NCBI GenBank assembly: GCA_965153455.1
Contig: OZ234493.1
Coordinates: forward strand, 30,370,213 to 30,434,212
Source: Sphagnum compactum
Lineage: Eukaryota; Bryophyta; Sphagnopsida; Sphagnales
Length of the DNA: 64,000 nt
Direction of reading: 5' to 3'
Position numbers and translations under genes: made by a program. This document shows, piece after piece, positions 51,441-63,838 of the stretch. Below the pieces are notes generated by a model that saw nothing but the letters and a program-made list of their open reading frames with translations, made no database searches and had not been told where the DNA came from. How positions within the stretch are numbered: the first letter of the stretch is position 1; the number at the start of each line of letters is the position of its first letter.

Positions 51441-54267
51441 TATGACCAAACACATCTACAACTTGTCATTGGTTAAAATTGTGAAAATAGTTGAACATAG
51501 ATGTCTCTTGTTGGGCATTTGGTCATAGGTCATGTTATGCACATTGGTGAATGTTTGGTCCATTGTTCACAAGCCCATCCTTGAACTATTAAAACATTTA
51601 CCCACTAGCCTATGTTTGGTGATGGGAGTGCCTATCTTAGTACTTAAGGCATAAGTGGAAATCAACACTATTTACTACATGTGCACATGGTTGGCCTAGA
51701 ACAATTGCTGATGAGATTAATGCTAATTCAAAAAATGACCTTGACCTCGTGGAGGTTATTTTTTTAATTAACATTGATCACTTGGAACCTTTCTTTATAC
51801 TTTACTCCACATTACACCTTTTTGGCATGAGCAAAAATATAAACAATTGATGCGTAAAAAAGGCATCAAAGTTAAATGAAAGATGATATCCTCTCATTGG
51901 TTCTTTTCAAATTAATGTTGATCATAATAAGTCATGATTTCAAAGACATTAACAAAGGTTTGAGATCCATTATTTTTTTCGAGGTTTTTTTTTCAATTTT
52001 GTTAAGTAGATGGACTAACAACCATCCACAAGAGTAATAGACCAAATCTAGCTAGAGGTTAGGCGAGAAAGTAGAACTTTTAAAAAATCCATTTTGTTAT
52101 GGTGACTTCTATGACTTCAACATCTAAATGTGGTGACTTTTGCCTATGTAGTACCTTTTTAGGTTTGGCATCTCAGTGTCGAATAATTAATTTAATTTTC
52201 AGTTCTTAATTCGACAGTTAAAATTTTCAATTGAAAATTCTTGAAAATTGAAAATTCTTGATTTTTGTTTTGCATCAATTTTGCATGAAAGAATCCAGCA
52301 CGTTTGAGGTTTTTCTTTTCTTTGTGAAGTTTTGTGTGCATGAGGGTGTAAAAGGGGGTGTAAGAGAAAGAATGAAAGAGAAGTGCAAAGAAAGTAGCCT
52401 TGGCAAAGGAGTGTGAGAAAAATCTTGAAATGAGATTGTTTGTGAAAGTTCTTTAGTTTCCACTATGTGTTAATCATCAGTAGAGCCCCAAGAAATGTAT
52501 TGCAACAAGTTGTGATAGTGGACTTTCATAGTGAACAAGTAAAAAATATTGAACCTTCAATGAGTTGGTGTTCATGGAAAAGTTTGCACAAGGGACAAAC
52601 TACACAAAAGAACATAAGGGGTTTTTGAATTCAAGAGGTGAAAATTAGGTTTAAACAAAAACTTTTCAATGTCCATTGAAGAATTGAGCTATGCTGTTGT
52701 TATTTGTGTTATTTGACCTTCATTTTGACAATAATGATGTGAACAAACTTTCTTGCATATGTTTAAGCACTTTGATGACCATATTTGCTTTGCCATCTTA
52801 CTTTTTAAGGTGTATCAGCTTGGACATTGAACTTTTGAGGTCTACCACGACCAATTCAAGGTGCCAATTGATGAATTTAGGTCGAAGATTTATGAATTGA
52901 AGTGCAAATTAATCCAATTGAGGTTAGCCCATGACATTTGGAGGTTTGTTCTAAAGATATTAGGGTTTGTGATGGTTCTTGGAGGTTCATAATGGCTACT
53001 TACTATTAAATTCATGGATTCCTATGTGTTTGGTATGAAATCAACTAAAAATTCAAAGACTTTGTAACTCAAAACATGAGTAACCTTAAGAAAAAAGAAA
53101 GGTAGAGGAACCTTTTAAGTGAGTGAGTGATAAAAAAAATGGAGCTCTCACAAGTGAAAATAAGAAAATGAAAAAAAAATGATAAACAAAGGAGCCAACT
53201 TATGTAATTCCATCTATAAGAAACCCTAAAAATCATCCTATTTAATTCATACTGCAAACTCTAAAATAACAATGTAATGAAAAAAAAACAAGGTAATGAC
53301 CAAAGAACCCCGGGGGTATTCTCCAGAACAAGGACCCTGAACAAGGTGGGAGGTAAGATGCCATAACCTTGAAACATTTGGTTTCCGAAACTACTTTGTT
53401 GTAGCTATGTTGGCTACTGACTACTGTTTGGCATAAACTATTCATGAATTGAAACTGTATTCAAACACTTACCACTAGGTCATCAACTGCATGCCTAATC
53501 CAGCAATGTTTACTTGGGTACATTAGCTTCCAAAGACACAATCTGCAAAAGTGATATCAAAGTTTAACCCCAAAAGGACAGTCCAAATAAGTGATTTCAG
53601 AAGCCCCAAAAGCACTCAATTGCCTCTATATCAGTAGCCCACCCACCAGTCCACAGTTCATTCGCTTATATCATAGGGGGATTACGCTCCTCAAAACAAA
53701 GGATTCTGCAAATTCAGAGGTAGAGGGATACCCCAGATCTTCAACTCAACTAGACCTCAGGAGCTTCAGGCTCACCAGTCCAGGAACCCGAAATGACCTT
53801 TACCTGGTTGAAGTCATTCGGATAACTGAATCTGTGCCAAGTTTTGCCACAGGCAAAGATCAGGGAGGTATACTGTAGCAAGCTTGCATTCCATTAGTGA
53901 TAGAATCTGGCACAAGTGAGTTAGGTAAATGACCAAAGTAACAGATGTGCTTATGTTAGAAATCCTGTGCAAAGAGATACTGCAAAGATGCCAGCAGAGG
54001 GTTCAGCACCGGCTGTTACCAAAAAAATTAAGCTATTCACTACTAACCTTCAAAAGCAAGCAGAAGTATAACTATGAAGACCGCAATATATTAACAATTA
54101 CAGTCACTTCACACAACTACACCTTACTAACTTTTAGGACATGGAAACTTCTCCAAAGATGTACAAAGACATAACACCTTGAGAGGGCCTCACATGGGTG
54201 GTATTTACAGGTCATACCCTGGATATCAACACTGGAAACCTGTGAACACAAAGCCTCCCACAAAGCC
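51441..54267. other. AT-rich desert grading into the reticulon 3' flank
   Basis: Up to about 53.3 kb the DNA is AT-rich with no gene. From 53.3 kb the composition becomes gene-like, probably the 3' side of the reticulon transcript. A 95-codon plus-strand frame at 53591-53878 shows no domain. Confidence 0.45.
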
Positions 54268-56136
54268 TTAAAGTCCCTTCTTCTCTTTTGAAGGAGCCCT
54301 TGGGATTTTGCTCAGAACCGCAGCACCAAATTTGTTGTAATGCTTTTGGACCTCATCACCTGCTCTCAGCACATGATGGTCAATAATATCCTCGTACTTA
54401 TCATAGATGAACGGAATAGTGTGTGCCAAGATAACACCTGTTACAATGACATTGCAACAAAAAAAAAGTCAGTACAAGAGATTGGACTTTCAGTAGAAGA
54501 TCACCAGTGAAAAGAAGTAAAACATCAGTGAGTGCTCTACAGGGAGTAAGCAAATTTAGTTAAATTGTGTGAGAATAAGGGATTGCCGGCAAAACCAGGA
54601 ATGACAAAGCCACACTACCAGATGAAAGTGACTAAAGGAAAGTTACATATCAATGCTGCATTAGCATTAGCAGCAAGGATTTTCAGCAATCCAGCATTGA
54701 AATGCAGCTGTCTTTCAGTTGCTCTGATAGCAAGGTTTATCCAGGATGTAGCTCTCTGTACAATGATTTCAATCTGTTAAGACCACTTCCTTGGAAGGAT
54801 TGCATTTAAAGTTGTGATGAAGATAACTGTGACACTTTAACCTCATGCATTGAAATAGGCCAGCAGCATTGACAATTGCCCATGACGTGTAGCATAGATA
54901 CCAGAACATCTGGCATAAAAAAAATCTCATCTTTTTCTGCTTCAAAGATGAAACTTCAAGGCTTTTCATATAACACAAACAGAGCTTTGACATGAACCTC
55001 AGAATTGGGGAGTCACAATCTATGCATGCTCAAGCTACACACAATTGGTGGTATCCAACAAGCTGCCATCTTACCAATCCACAGAGCCGTGAGGAAATTG
55101 ACCCTTGAAGCCACAGTTGAGATAATCCACAGCAATGCAACCACCTGCAAGTATCAAGCAAGGGCTCAAAAACTGTGGGCTTAAAAAAATCATGATGCAA
55201 AAGCATTCCATTCAGGAGCAGATGTGGGTACCTTCAAGAAAAGCTTGAAATCCTTGCCTCGAGCTACATCTTGGACAACTTCCAAAACCTTGTTGAGTTC
55301 CACACGAAGAGCACTTGCTGTGCTGAGCACGACGTCTTCAGAGAGAGTTAGATCATGCACAGGAGGACCAGGCCTGTCAAACAGAAAGGGATGAGCTTGT
55401 CAATGGCATGAGGAATGAACTGCAACACAGAGATATATAACACATCACATCGAGCAGTCACAGACATGGACAATAGCATGCCAGCTGTAGTAATAGAAGA
55501 AGGCCAGTTCCGGAAGAAGATAATATCAAGAAACATATCAGTGACATACTGAAGAACCTTGACTTTAGAGTGTCCTTGTAACTGGACAAACCAGGAGGCA
55601 CACCTGTTCAGAAGAGCTGCCAGATTTGCCCACACAAAGAGGATGACGACGGTGAATAAGAGGATGTTGGAGAGTAGGGCAACCAAAGTGTATTGAGACT
55701 TCTCTAACAGAAACCATATGACTGTTGATCCAACAAGGATGGAAATGGACAGGTGTTTCTGTCTCCAAAGAAGCACATCCGCAACTGCAGAGACACAAAC
55801 TTGCAATTCAGAGATGCCAGAAACAAAAAAGATCAAATTTACTGAGAAACAAAATTTCAAAGAAATGAAATAGCCCAAGGAACACCTGGCACATATAGAC
55901 AAAATCAGCTGCAGCACCTGACAACCAAAACACAATGATTACAAGGAAACAAAAATTTCACCTTGTCCCCCACCAAGAAGCTGGTGAACAGATTTATCTT
56001 GGTTGAAGAGCCGCCGTGGTGCAGATACATATCTGTCTGAAGGAGCTGATGTAGAGGCTGGAGCATCTGATGCATTGTCCACTGCAGTGTGCAAGGCATC
56101 AGCTGCCACAGCTGACACATCAGTGTTTTCTGACAT
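54268..56136 (-). CDS. RTNLB: Reticulon-like protein (plant RTNLB family)
   Basis: Minus-strand exons 56136-55962, 55784-55604, 55373-55232, 55144-55075 and 54437-54268 join through GT-AG introns into 245 codons, a typical RTNLB length. The first 58 residues are hydrophilic and end in the conserved SVHQLLGGGQ. The reticulon homology domain follows: VADVLLWRQKHLSIS, a long hydrophobic hairpin at about 72-113, a hydrophilic loop, then ARGKDFKLFLK and a second hydrophobic hairpin at about 165-197 ending IPFIYDKYED. The last four residues, KKGL, form a dilysine ER-retrieval signal. Reticulons bend ER membranes and shape tubules. The start was chosen as the ATG that opens the family-like N-terminus. 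Confidence 0.95.
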
Positions 56137-57480
56137 GGTGCTGTGCACCTGACTGCCACCCAATACACGATCTTAAAAGAGACTTCAGTTGCAAGGTATC
56201 TATGCAAATAATTTGTACCCAAACAACAACCAAATAAGAACAAATTGAGTCACTTTAAGGGCTGACAAATCAGTCACTCAACACCACAGAGAATTGCACA
56301 GCACTTTGTCTCTCAAAATTAACTGCTGCAGAACAGAAACATTATTTCCATAGGAAAATCCGTCATCCCTCCTCTCTAGGTCAAGAATTGAACATAGAAA
56401 CATCAATTTCTCACAAGCAAAGCTTCTGAAACTGAACTTTGAAGAGATCTGCTCTTGATGAAACATGAAACATCAAGCATCATGATGTATATCACATCAA
56501 ACATCATAAGCTGTATTTAAACTACACCGACATACTAGAAGAATCTATGAGAGTGTGCTCTCAGCAAGGCAGTAAAAGCAGACGGCTGCCTTGAGAGTCA
56601 AGTGGACACTGAAAACCCTTCTTCTAGGTCAAGTCTCTATACCCAGGAATCCGATATAGATGTCAAACTTGAGTAGTGTATTACACAAATCGCAGTCGAC
56701 TGCAATACTCTCGTAACCATAATGGACCGGAGAATGTCATACATCACCGAAGACATCTTCTATCAGAGGCCAGACATTCACTAGAGAACAAAGAAAGAAC
56801 GCATCACGAAAATTCAAGAAGCACTCGTCTGAAGATGGCCAGGAGGAAGAAAAGATGCCCTGCGAACGGTCAAGCCAACCCGGAGGGTGGAGATGCTTGG
56901 TCCAGGATCGATCAGGCCACCAAAGAGAAAACCAGAAACCAAAAGCTATATTGGACCTTTCGGTAAATGAAAAAAAACAGAAATATAAAGAGTACAACAG
57001 CAGAAAAGCAAAGCAAGGGGAAAAAATAGGCACATCACAACTGGGATATCCCAAAGAACAAGCGATTCAGCAAATCGGGAGCGGAAAGAAAAAAAGGGAA
57101 GAAAAATCACACAAATGCAAAAAGGAAAGGGGAAAATCTCGATGATGCTATAATTCTGTTTCATCAGGGGGGGAATCAAAGAACTAACCTTGGCCACAAA
57201 CGAAGCCTGAAGTGCAACCCGTTGCGCTGCAGGAAGGAAGAAAGGAAGGAACAAAACCGAAGGAATGAGAAAGACGAAGGATTTGCACTAGACAACCCCA
57301 TGGCGCCCTTGAGCGTTCAAGACCGTCGATCCTTCCACCTGTATCGCATCGCCACCTTCCGACGGGGGGATTTCTTTGAACCCCCGTTCACACAAGCCAA
57401 TAATAGGCCCTTCAAACATGAGAAGCCGAGCCAATCCACATGGCAAATTTCTATTCGCTTCTCCTGATCGTGCCCAACCA
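56137..57480 (-). promoter_or_regulatory. Upstream region of the reticulon gene, with a possible leader intron
   Basis: The far end (56700-57480) is richer in CG dinucleotides than the DNA beyond it and ends abruptly at the hAT copy. On the minus strand AAG|GTTAGT at 57189/57188 would make a good splice donor, and several AG acceptors lie just upstream of the start codon (56150-56170). A non-coding first exon is therefore plausible. Open frames here are short and not family-like. Confidence 0.4.
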
Positions 57481-57512
57481 TGTCAGCGGCCTTACTAACT
57501 TAAGGTCCTGAT

Positions 57513-57574
57513 CAGTGTTGGGCGGTTCTTAGAATGACGGGAAATATTACCCTCCCGTTATCAGACAGGTCATA
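57513..57574. mobile_element. Terminal fragment of a hAT-type MITE
   Basis: About 60 bp beginning CAGTGTTGGGCGGTTCTT. It matches the left end of the MITE at 36541, including the following agaatga-ggga and gttatca words. It is cut off by the terminal repeat of hAT copy B at 57575. Confidence 0.7.
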
Positions 57575-60500
57575 CAGTGTCGGGTGGTTCTCACTTGTTC
57601 GTGAAAACGGTCAGTTCCGGTTCTTAGGACTGTTTCAAAGAACCTTTGAGCCTTTCAAATTTTTTTTATCTAAAAAAAAACATTCTATCAAAATTTTGAT
57701 TAAAAAATGATAATCAGAATTATATGCAAAAAAAGCATGAATGAAAATGCATAAATTCAAGTTTTTAAATCTCAAAATTTCTTCTCATTTTAGATTCACC
57801 TTCAAATTTTTCTAACTCCTTTTCTGAATGTTCATCTGTCTCAATAAACTTTACTAAATTGGAAGAATATATATTTGCAACTAACTCTTGGGTCATTAGA
57901 TTAATTCTCGTTAATAAACATTAAAGTTTCCAAGTTTTCTGATTGTAATGACATCTCCTAAGGTTGGTGAATATGCCAACAAAAAAAAAAATCGCTTTAG
58001 TCTTTATTTTTTATCCAACAATTTGTAGTATCTATCAAGCAAAACAACCAATAGAGGAGAAAATATATTCATGTTTCTGCTACCATTCACACTTAATTTC
58101 CTTAGCTTTCACTTGAAATCTCTTAAAGATTAATAACTTTCCATTTAACTGGTTCTTTTAACTAGTTCACTTGTGTTGGCAATTATTTCAAAAATATCAG
58201 ATACAATCTTCATTAACTTTCTAGTCTACAAGTCCAAATCCAATTTCATAATTTATCACAAGATGTAAGTGATGATGATAACAATTCAAAAGCATAGGAT
58301 GCAAGGATTTTTTTGTCATATTTTTCAACAATTCAAATGCCTTGTTCATGATCAACAAATGAAGACACCAAACAAAGATTCTTAAATTGTGAATCTGACA
58401 TCAATGAAAACATGTTGTGAGTTTTTCTTTTTTCATATCTTCTTAAAAATGAAAGGAAAGAATCAAACACACTTCACGATTTTTTAATGTTTGAAGTAAG
58501 CAAAGACATTTCAAAGGCAATGCCAAAATCATCATCCATCAATTGGTTTAAAGCTAGTGCATTTCCAACTTCTTTTAACTTAAAACTTGTTGTGATGGTG
58601 GAGTTTAAGGCATCACTTAGCAATAAATGTTCTTTGGACTAGTTTAAGACATAAACAATGACAACTAGAGATAAGCAATCAACAATTGTTTGAAAAATAT
58701 GTTAAGTGAGAGGGTGGAATTTGAGTAAAAACATGAACAACAATTTGTGAATTATAACATAACATAATGATTTTTTCAAGTAATAAAGCCTCCTAAAACA
58801 AGATTATTTTGCTTGCAAACTTGCAAAATATTCAATAAAATGTTAGTGTTCTAAAAAGAAAAAAGATAAGATTGCAAACCAATTTACAACATAAATATAA
58901 ACATATATTTTTGAAAATTACCTTGTTTTTACAAGAGTATTTAACTTTCTTGGATGAATTCCAAATTCAATACAAGCTTTATTCCACTCCTATTTGCCTT
59001 TACCAAAATGTCTTAGCCAAATTAAACATTTTTGTAAATTAAACTAAGTAGATTTAATTGAAACATATTTAAAGTTTTTGCAAACTTTTTTTTTGTTGTC
59101 CTCTAGTCTTGGTATGCTTTGGAAAATACATGGTCAAAACAAGTGCCTTGGAAGCTTTCTTTCCAAATAAGTTTACAATTCACAACACATTTTAATGTTA
59201 ATGTGATTACATTCAAATTTGCACCTTCATCTTTCACACAGTAAATAACATTATTTTTCAAGCCATATTGATCCAACAATTGAATTAGGTTTCTTGCCAA
59301 GGCTTGACTTGTGGTTTCACCTACCTCAAACGACCTCATTGTGATATGTTTAAACTACCAATCCATACCTAAACAACTAATTATTAAAGTAAAAACATCA
59401 TGTGCTCCCTTGCATATCCATAAATCAAAATTGGCTACTAGAGAACAACATTTTTTCAATTTTGGCAAAACATACTCTTGTTTTGTCTTTTCCACCATAT
59501 CAAGTAAAACCTATCGTGAAAATAATTTTTTTAAAGGAAACACAACTTTTGGACATAAGTGCATTACAAAATGCTTCAACCATGTACTTTCCACAAATTG
59601 AATAGGTAAGTGATTTTTGACAACCAAAAGGCCAATTACTTTTGAAGAAATTATTTTTGTCACACAACATCTTTCTTAAAATCATCTTTGCACCAAAAAT
59701 ATCTGATATTTCAAAACTAAGCACATTGGGGTCTTTTTTTTGTAGGTTGCTTTTTCCAATACACTTTTCATTGGATTATTCATTTCCTTTTCAAAAAATT
59801 TGCAAACAAAACATGATTTGCATCCACATGTTTTTGTAATTTTGTTGTTTTATTTTTTAATAGTATAATATAATTCCTTGCCTTTCTTTGTTCATGGACT
59901 AAAAAGGACAAGACTAGTGTGACAAAATATACAACACATGATATAAAATATTTTTCCATCAATAATGTTATTGTCAGTTATAACATAAAAGGCCAACAAA
60001 ATGCATTGTTGTCATTGAGTTTCCATATTTCTCTTTTCACATGCAATTTTTGCAAATTTAATTTCGTCCATTTTTCATCATGATCAATAGTGTTTTATTG
60101 TGTTTGTAATTTTATTTTATTTTCCATAATTTCTATTAAAAGGTTCTTCTTCCATAAAAACTTGATCAAGGAAAAAATCACAAGAATCATTTTTTAGTAT
60201 TGTTTCATTTTCATTTGCTTTTGATCTTCCATTTTCCAACAACAATTTTCACAAGACGTGTAGATTAAAATGAAAAAGCTGAAACAAAAGGATATTTTGT
60301 CAAAAAATATTTGGAATGAGTTTTAATGCTTTACATTTTAATTGTTGATGACCTAGGAATTCTTCTTCAAAATCTAAACATTTACAAGAAATTTCACTTA
60401 TAATCATCATGGCAAAAAATAAAATAACAAAAAAAGATGTTCGATTTTTTTAAGTAGACAAAAATCTGCAAAAAAAACAAACAAATAAACAATTATTAGA

Positions 60501-61306
60501 ATAGAATAAAACAAAAAACGAATTGTAAAAGATATAATGAAACAAGACCAATTTTTTTTGAAAAGCATAAAAATTTAAAAAAACCAACTAGCAAACCAAA
60601 AAACCAAAAAAAAAAAGTTGAATTGATTTTAACATTTGTAAGAAAGAAGAGGGGAAATACTAATCTAAATAAAGAAAGCAACCAAGTGCAAAATAGTGAA
60701 GCAAGGGTGCAACAAAGCAAGGGTGTAGCAATGGAGGAACAAAGAAACGAGCAAAGAAACAAAGAAGTAATGAAACAAAGAAGTACTGAAGCAAGAAGTA
60801 GTGAAAGTAGCAACAAAGTAAGGGTGCAACGAAACAAGGGCACAACTAGGGAGGAATGAAAAAAAAAAAGCCAAGGGAACAACAAAAAGAACAACAAAAA
60901 GGAACAACAAAACAAGGGTATGCATAAAAATAATAATAAACAATAAACAAAGTTCGGCCAAGTTTTTGCTTGGCTCGTTTATATTCAAGAGCGTAGAAAT
61001 GAAAAGTCTGGAGTTTTTTATTTGTGATATTATTGAGCAACAATGCCACCTAAATCCAAAACCCTTAAATCTTACACTTAAAGCCTAACAAAAAACTAGC
61101 ACAAGTTTTTTTCATACCCGATCAGGTTCTTAATTATAGGTTTTCTTATACCTTTCCAAATTCTCATTGAGCTAGTTTTCACTCTCACTTGGTGCTCAAG
61201 TTTCATAGTGATTATTACTATTGGTGATATTAGTAAATTTCATTTTGAAAACCAGCTCGAAACCTGTTAATGTTCATACAAAAAAAATGAGAATCACCCA
61301 ATGACG
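57575..61306 (-). mobile_element. Decayed hAT-family transposon, copy B (inverted relative to copy A)
   Basis: About 3.7 kb between CAGTGTCGGGTGGTTCTC at 57575 and its inverted, decayed partner gagaatcacccaatgacg at 61289-61306. Minus-strand fragments, from the 5' end, are a block with YALEYKRAKQK (about 60990), a BED-finger-like piece with KLQKHVDANH (about 59825), and a region at 59103-59339 with FEVGETTSQALARNLIQLLD, the YCVKDEGANLN box and ESFQGTCFDHVFSKA. These are typical of hAT-like transposases. Frames are broken throughout. No clear 8-bp target duplication remains (aggtcata against tgaatcaa). Confidence 0.78.
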
Positions 61307-61534
61307 TGAATCAACGGTGAAAAATGTTTTGGAACATGCTTTGGTAGAACCCATTACCACCCAATGCATAGATGATGTTTATTGTTGAGCTTTGGTACCG
61401 GCTAGAGTAAATTAGTAGCCGCCAATGCACCAGTTCAAAATGAGGCCGTTCAAGCCATTTTGGGGATGAACCAAAAACACATCCTCTTCCCTTGCCCATG
61501 GATTTTTTAGCCCCTTTCTCTACCCCAAAAATTT

Positions 61535-61612
61535 TCCCCTCCTACCTCCCTCCTACCTACCTCCCCCCTCCTACCTCCCTCCTACCTACCTCCCCCCTCC
61601 TACCTCCTTCAC
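61535..61612. repeat. CTACCTCC-rich tandem sequence
   Basis: The block cctcctacctccctcctacc followed by tacctcccc is repeated almost exactly once in tandem. A smaller related patch is at 61900-61935. Confidence 0.8.
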
Positions 61613-61949
61613 CTCATTTCCTACTCACTCCATTTCCAGAGCTTAGGAGAGCTCCCAAGCTTGAGTAGCACAGAGCTTCGAAGAGAGGTGACACAACGCT
61701 TGAGAAATGTGGAGAGCTCAACGTCGAAGGAACGTGAAAAGGAGAAGGCAAGAGGAACGCTTCATCCCAAATGCAGAAGCGAAAGAATAGAGGTAAGCTC
61801 CCTCCCTTCTCTACATTTTTTTTCTCTCTGTTTTTTTTTCTTTTTTTCTGTTTAAGAAGAAAAAGACGCCATCATCTTCTTCTTTCATGTTTTTGTTCCC
61901 CACCTACCTCCCCCCTTCTTACCTACCTCCCCCTCTTGTCTTTTTCTAT

Positions 61950-62790
61950 GTTATTGTTGCAACGAAGAAGGCAACGGCCAGTTGTTGTTGCCTTCTTTTC
62001 TATGTTTGAAAATTAAAAAAAGCGATGGCAGCAAGCTGGCATCGCCTTTTTCCTTTGTGGTTGGTGTTGCGACAAAAAGAAGGTGACAACAGCTGTCGTT
62101 GCCTTCTTCTGTGGCGAGTGTTGTAGAAAAGAAGAAGGCGACGGTAGCTATCGTCGCCTTCTTCTATGGTTAGTGTTGCAGAGAAAAAGAAGGTGACAAC
62201 AACTGTTGTTGCCTTCTTCTATGGTGGGTGTTGTAGAGAAGAAGAAGGTGACGACAGCTATTGTCGCCTTCCTTTATGGTGGGTGTTGTAGAAAAGAAGA
62301 AGGCAACGACAGCTACCGTTGCCTTCTTCTGTGGTGGGTGTTGCAGAGAAGAAGAAGGCAACAATAGTTGTCGTTGCCTTCTTCTGGGGTGGGTGTTGTA
62401 GAGAAAAAGGTGATGGTAACTATCGTCGCCTTCTTCTGGGGGGGGTGTTGCAGAGAAGAAAAAGGCTACGGCAGTTGCTATTGCCTTATTTTGTGGCAAG
62501 TGTTATAGAGAAGAAGAAGGCAACGACAGTAGCTGCTACCATCACCTTCTTCTTTGCCTTCTTTTATGGTGGTGTTGCAACAACAAAGGCGACGACAGCT
62601 TGTTGCCATCGCCTTCTTATCTGTGTTTGAGAAAAAGAAGACGACGATAACTTTCGTCACCTTCTTTGATGGCTTTGTTGCAAAAAAAAGTGACGACAAC
62701 TACCGTAGCCTTTTTCGGTGGTTTTGTTATGAAAAAGGTGACGATAGCAATGTTGGTTCCTTTGTCGCAACCCTACTTCGAGAGAGTGTG
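61950..62790. repeat. Tandem array of 55-bp hairpin units, about 15 copies
   Basis: Units recur every 55 bp in the best-kept part (starts at 62131, 62186, 62241, 62296, 62351) and are more diverged on both sides. Each has a gaagaaggc-acg arm, a short loop around agct, a cg-cgccttcttc arm and a linker ggtgggtgttgtagagaa. At 62296-62329 the arms form a perfect 13-bp stem with an 8-base loop; at 62131-62164 a different perfect 13-bp stem forms. Both strands stay open over about 330 bp, but 55 is not a multiple of three, so a coding role is doubtful. Confidence 0.9.
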
Positions 62791-63560
62791 AGGATGGGAC
62801 TCACACTCCCAAAATGGGGACTTGGGAGTCCTCCGAGACTCCCAAAAATTTAGAGTTCGATTGCAGGGGTCAAAACACCTTGCATTCAGGATTTTTTTAT
62901 ATTATTGAAAAACTATTGAAGTGTAGATGTCGAAAATGGGCTTGCATGAGCCATTTGGATATCTTCAGCATAAATTATGGCCAAAAGAAGGGCCGAGAGT
63001 TAAATTTACAGTTTGACTCCCGACCATTAAAAGTCAGGAATCGACTCGACCTCGGTGTGTGCAGGTGAAGTGCAACACACTGTTGAAAAGCTCTCGACGA
63101 GAGCTACAACTTTGCTTTAGACCTCGTCTCAATCAGAGGTCCGAGCAAAGAGTTATAGCTTTGCAAAGTTGTGAAAGTCCAAACTGGGATAGTTTTGGGA
63201 CTCCTCCTTGGGAGTCTCGGGACAAAAAACCATTTGGATGTAGGCTCTGCGGAAAGACGCAGAGAATACTATATGGGGGAAGATGGTGGCTTCCCCTGAA
63301 TTCGGGCCGTGGTGAGTCTTGTGAGTCTAGAGTTGCCTGTGGCTTGTCCTAGCACTAAAGGTGATCCAAAAAGTGATATAACCAACTTGTTGGTTGGTTT
63401 GATGCAGATTCGAGTGAGTAACTAAAGCTTGTCACTCTTCCTAGTCCCATCTTGAAGCCTCAGCACGCCCCTCTACCCCTTTTAGTGCTGAGAGCTGGGA
63501 GCGTGCCCCGAGTTCCTCACAATTTCCCTGTTTAAGTAATTTAAACCCATCTTGGGTCTA
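62780..63560 (+). repeat. Interspersed repeat family, right copy (inverted relative to 1440-2300)
   Basis: It matches the reverse complement of 1440-2300 in block order. It begins with actcccaaaatgggg and gggagtc words. It contains a perfect 15-base palindrome, gctctcgacgagagc, at 63090-63104. It ends with cgtgccccgag-like words near 63500. It follows directly on the hairpin array. The open frames inside are not shared with the left copy. Confidence 0.55.
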
Positions 63561-63687
63561 ACTAGGAACTTGGGAGCGCGTCACTAGTTCATTAAAATTG
63601 AGAATTAACAATGAAATGGTGGTTTTCTTGAATGTTGAAAGTTATAATGGCTAGAGGAAGCAGACTAAAGAAAGGTGGTGATTTGGA
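63561..63687. other. Short spacer, nothing recognised
   Basis: AT-rich sequence between two repeats. Confidence 0.5.
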
Positions 63688-63838
63688 AGCTTAGAAATAA
63701 AATGTTGTTTCATCAGAACTAACAATTGGGAAACAAAACATTGATCCATTACAATTAGGACTTGGGGAACAAAATGTTGTTCGATTAAAATCGAGACCTG
63801 GGGAATAAAATGTTGTTCCGTCAGAACTGAGAATTGAT
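63688..63838. repeat. Tandem repeat, four units of exactly 36 bp
   Basis: Units start at 63688, 63724, 63760 and 63796, with a partial fifth to about 63838. The consensus is a(a/c)(t/c)tgggga followed by a(a/c)aaaatgttgttcc and a cagaactgag-like end. Because 36 is a multiple of three, the minus strand reads as four 12-residue repeats with an EQHF core. No start, domain or neighbouring exon supports a real protein. Confidence 0.88.

Noticed and set aside
62170-62630. Overlapping open frames on both strands of the 55-bp array, with repetitive peptides
   Set aside because: Both strands are open because the unit lacks stop codons in most frames. The 55-bp period shifts frame in each unit, so no peptide repeat is kept in one frame.
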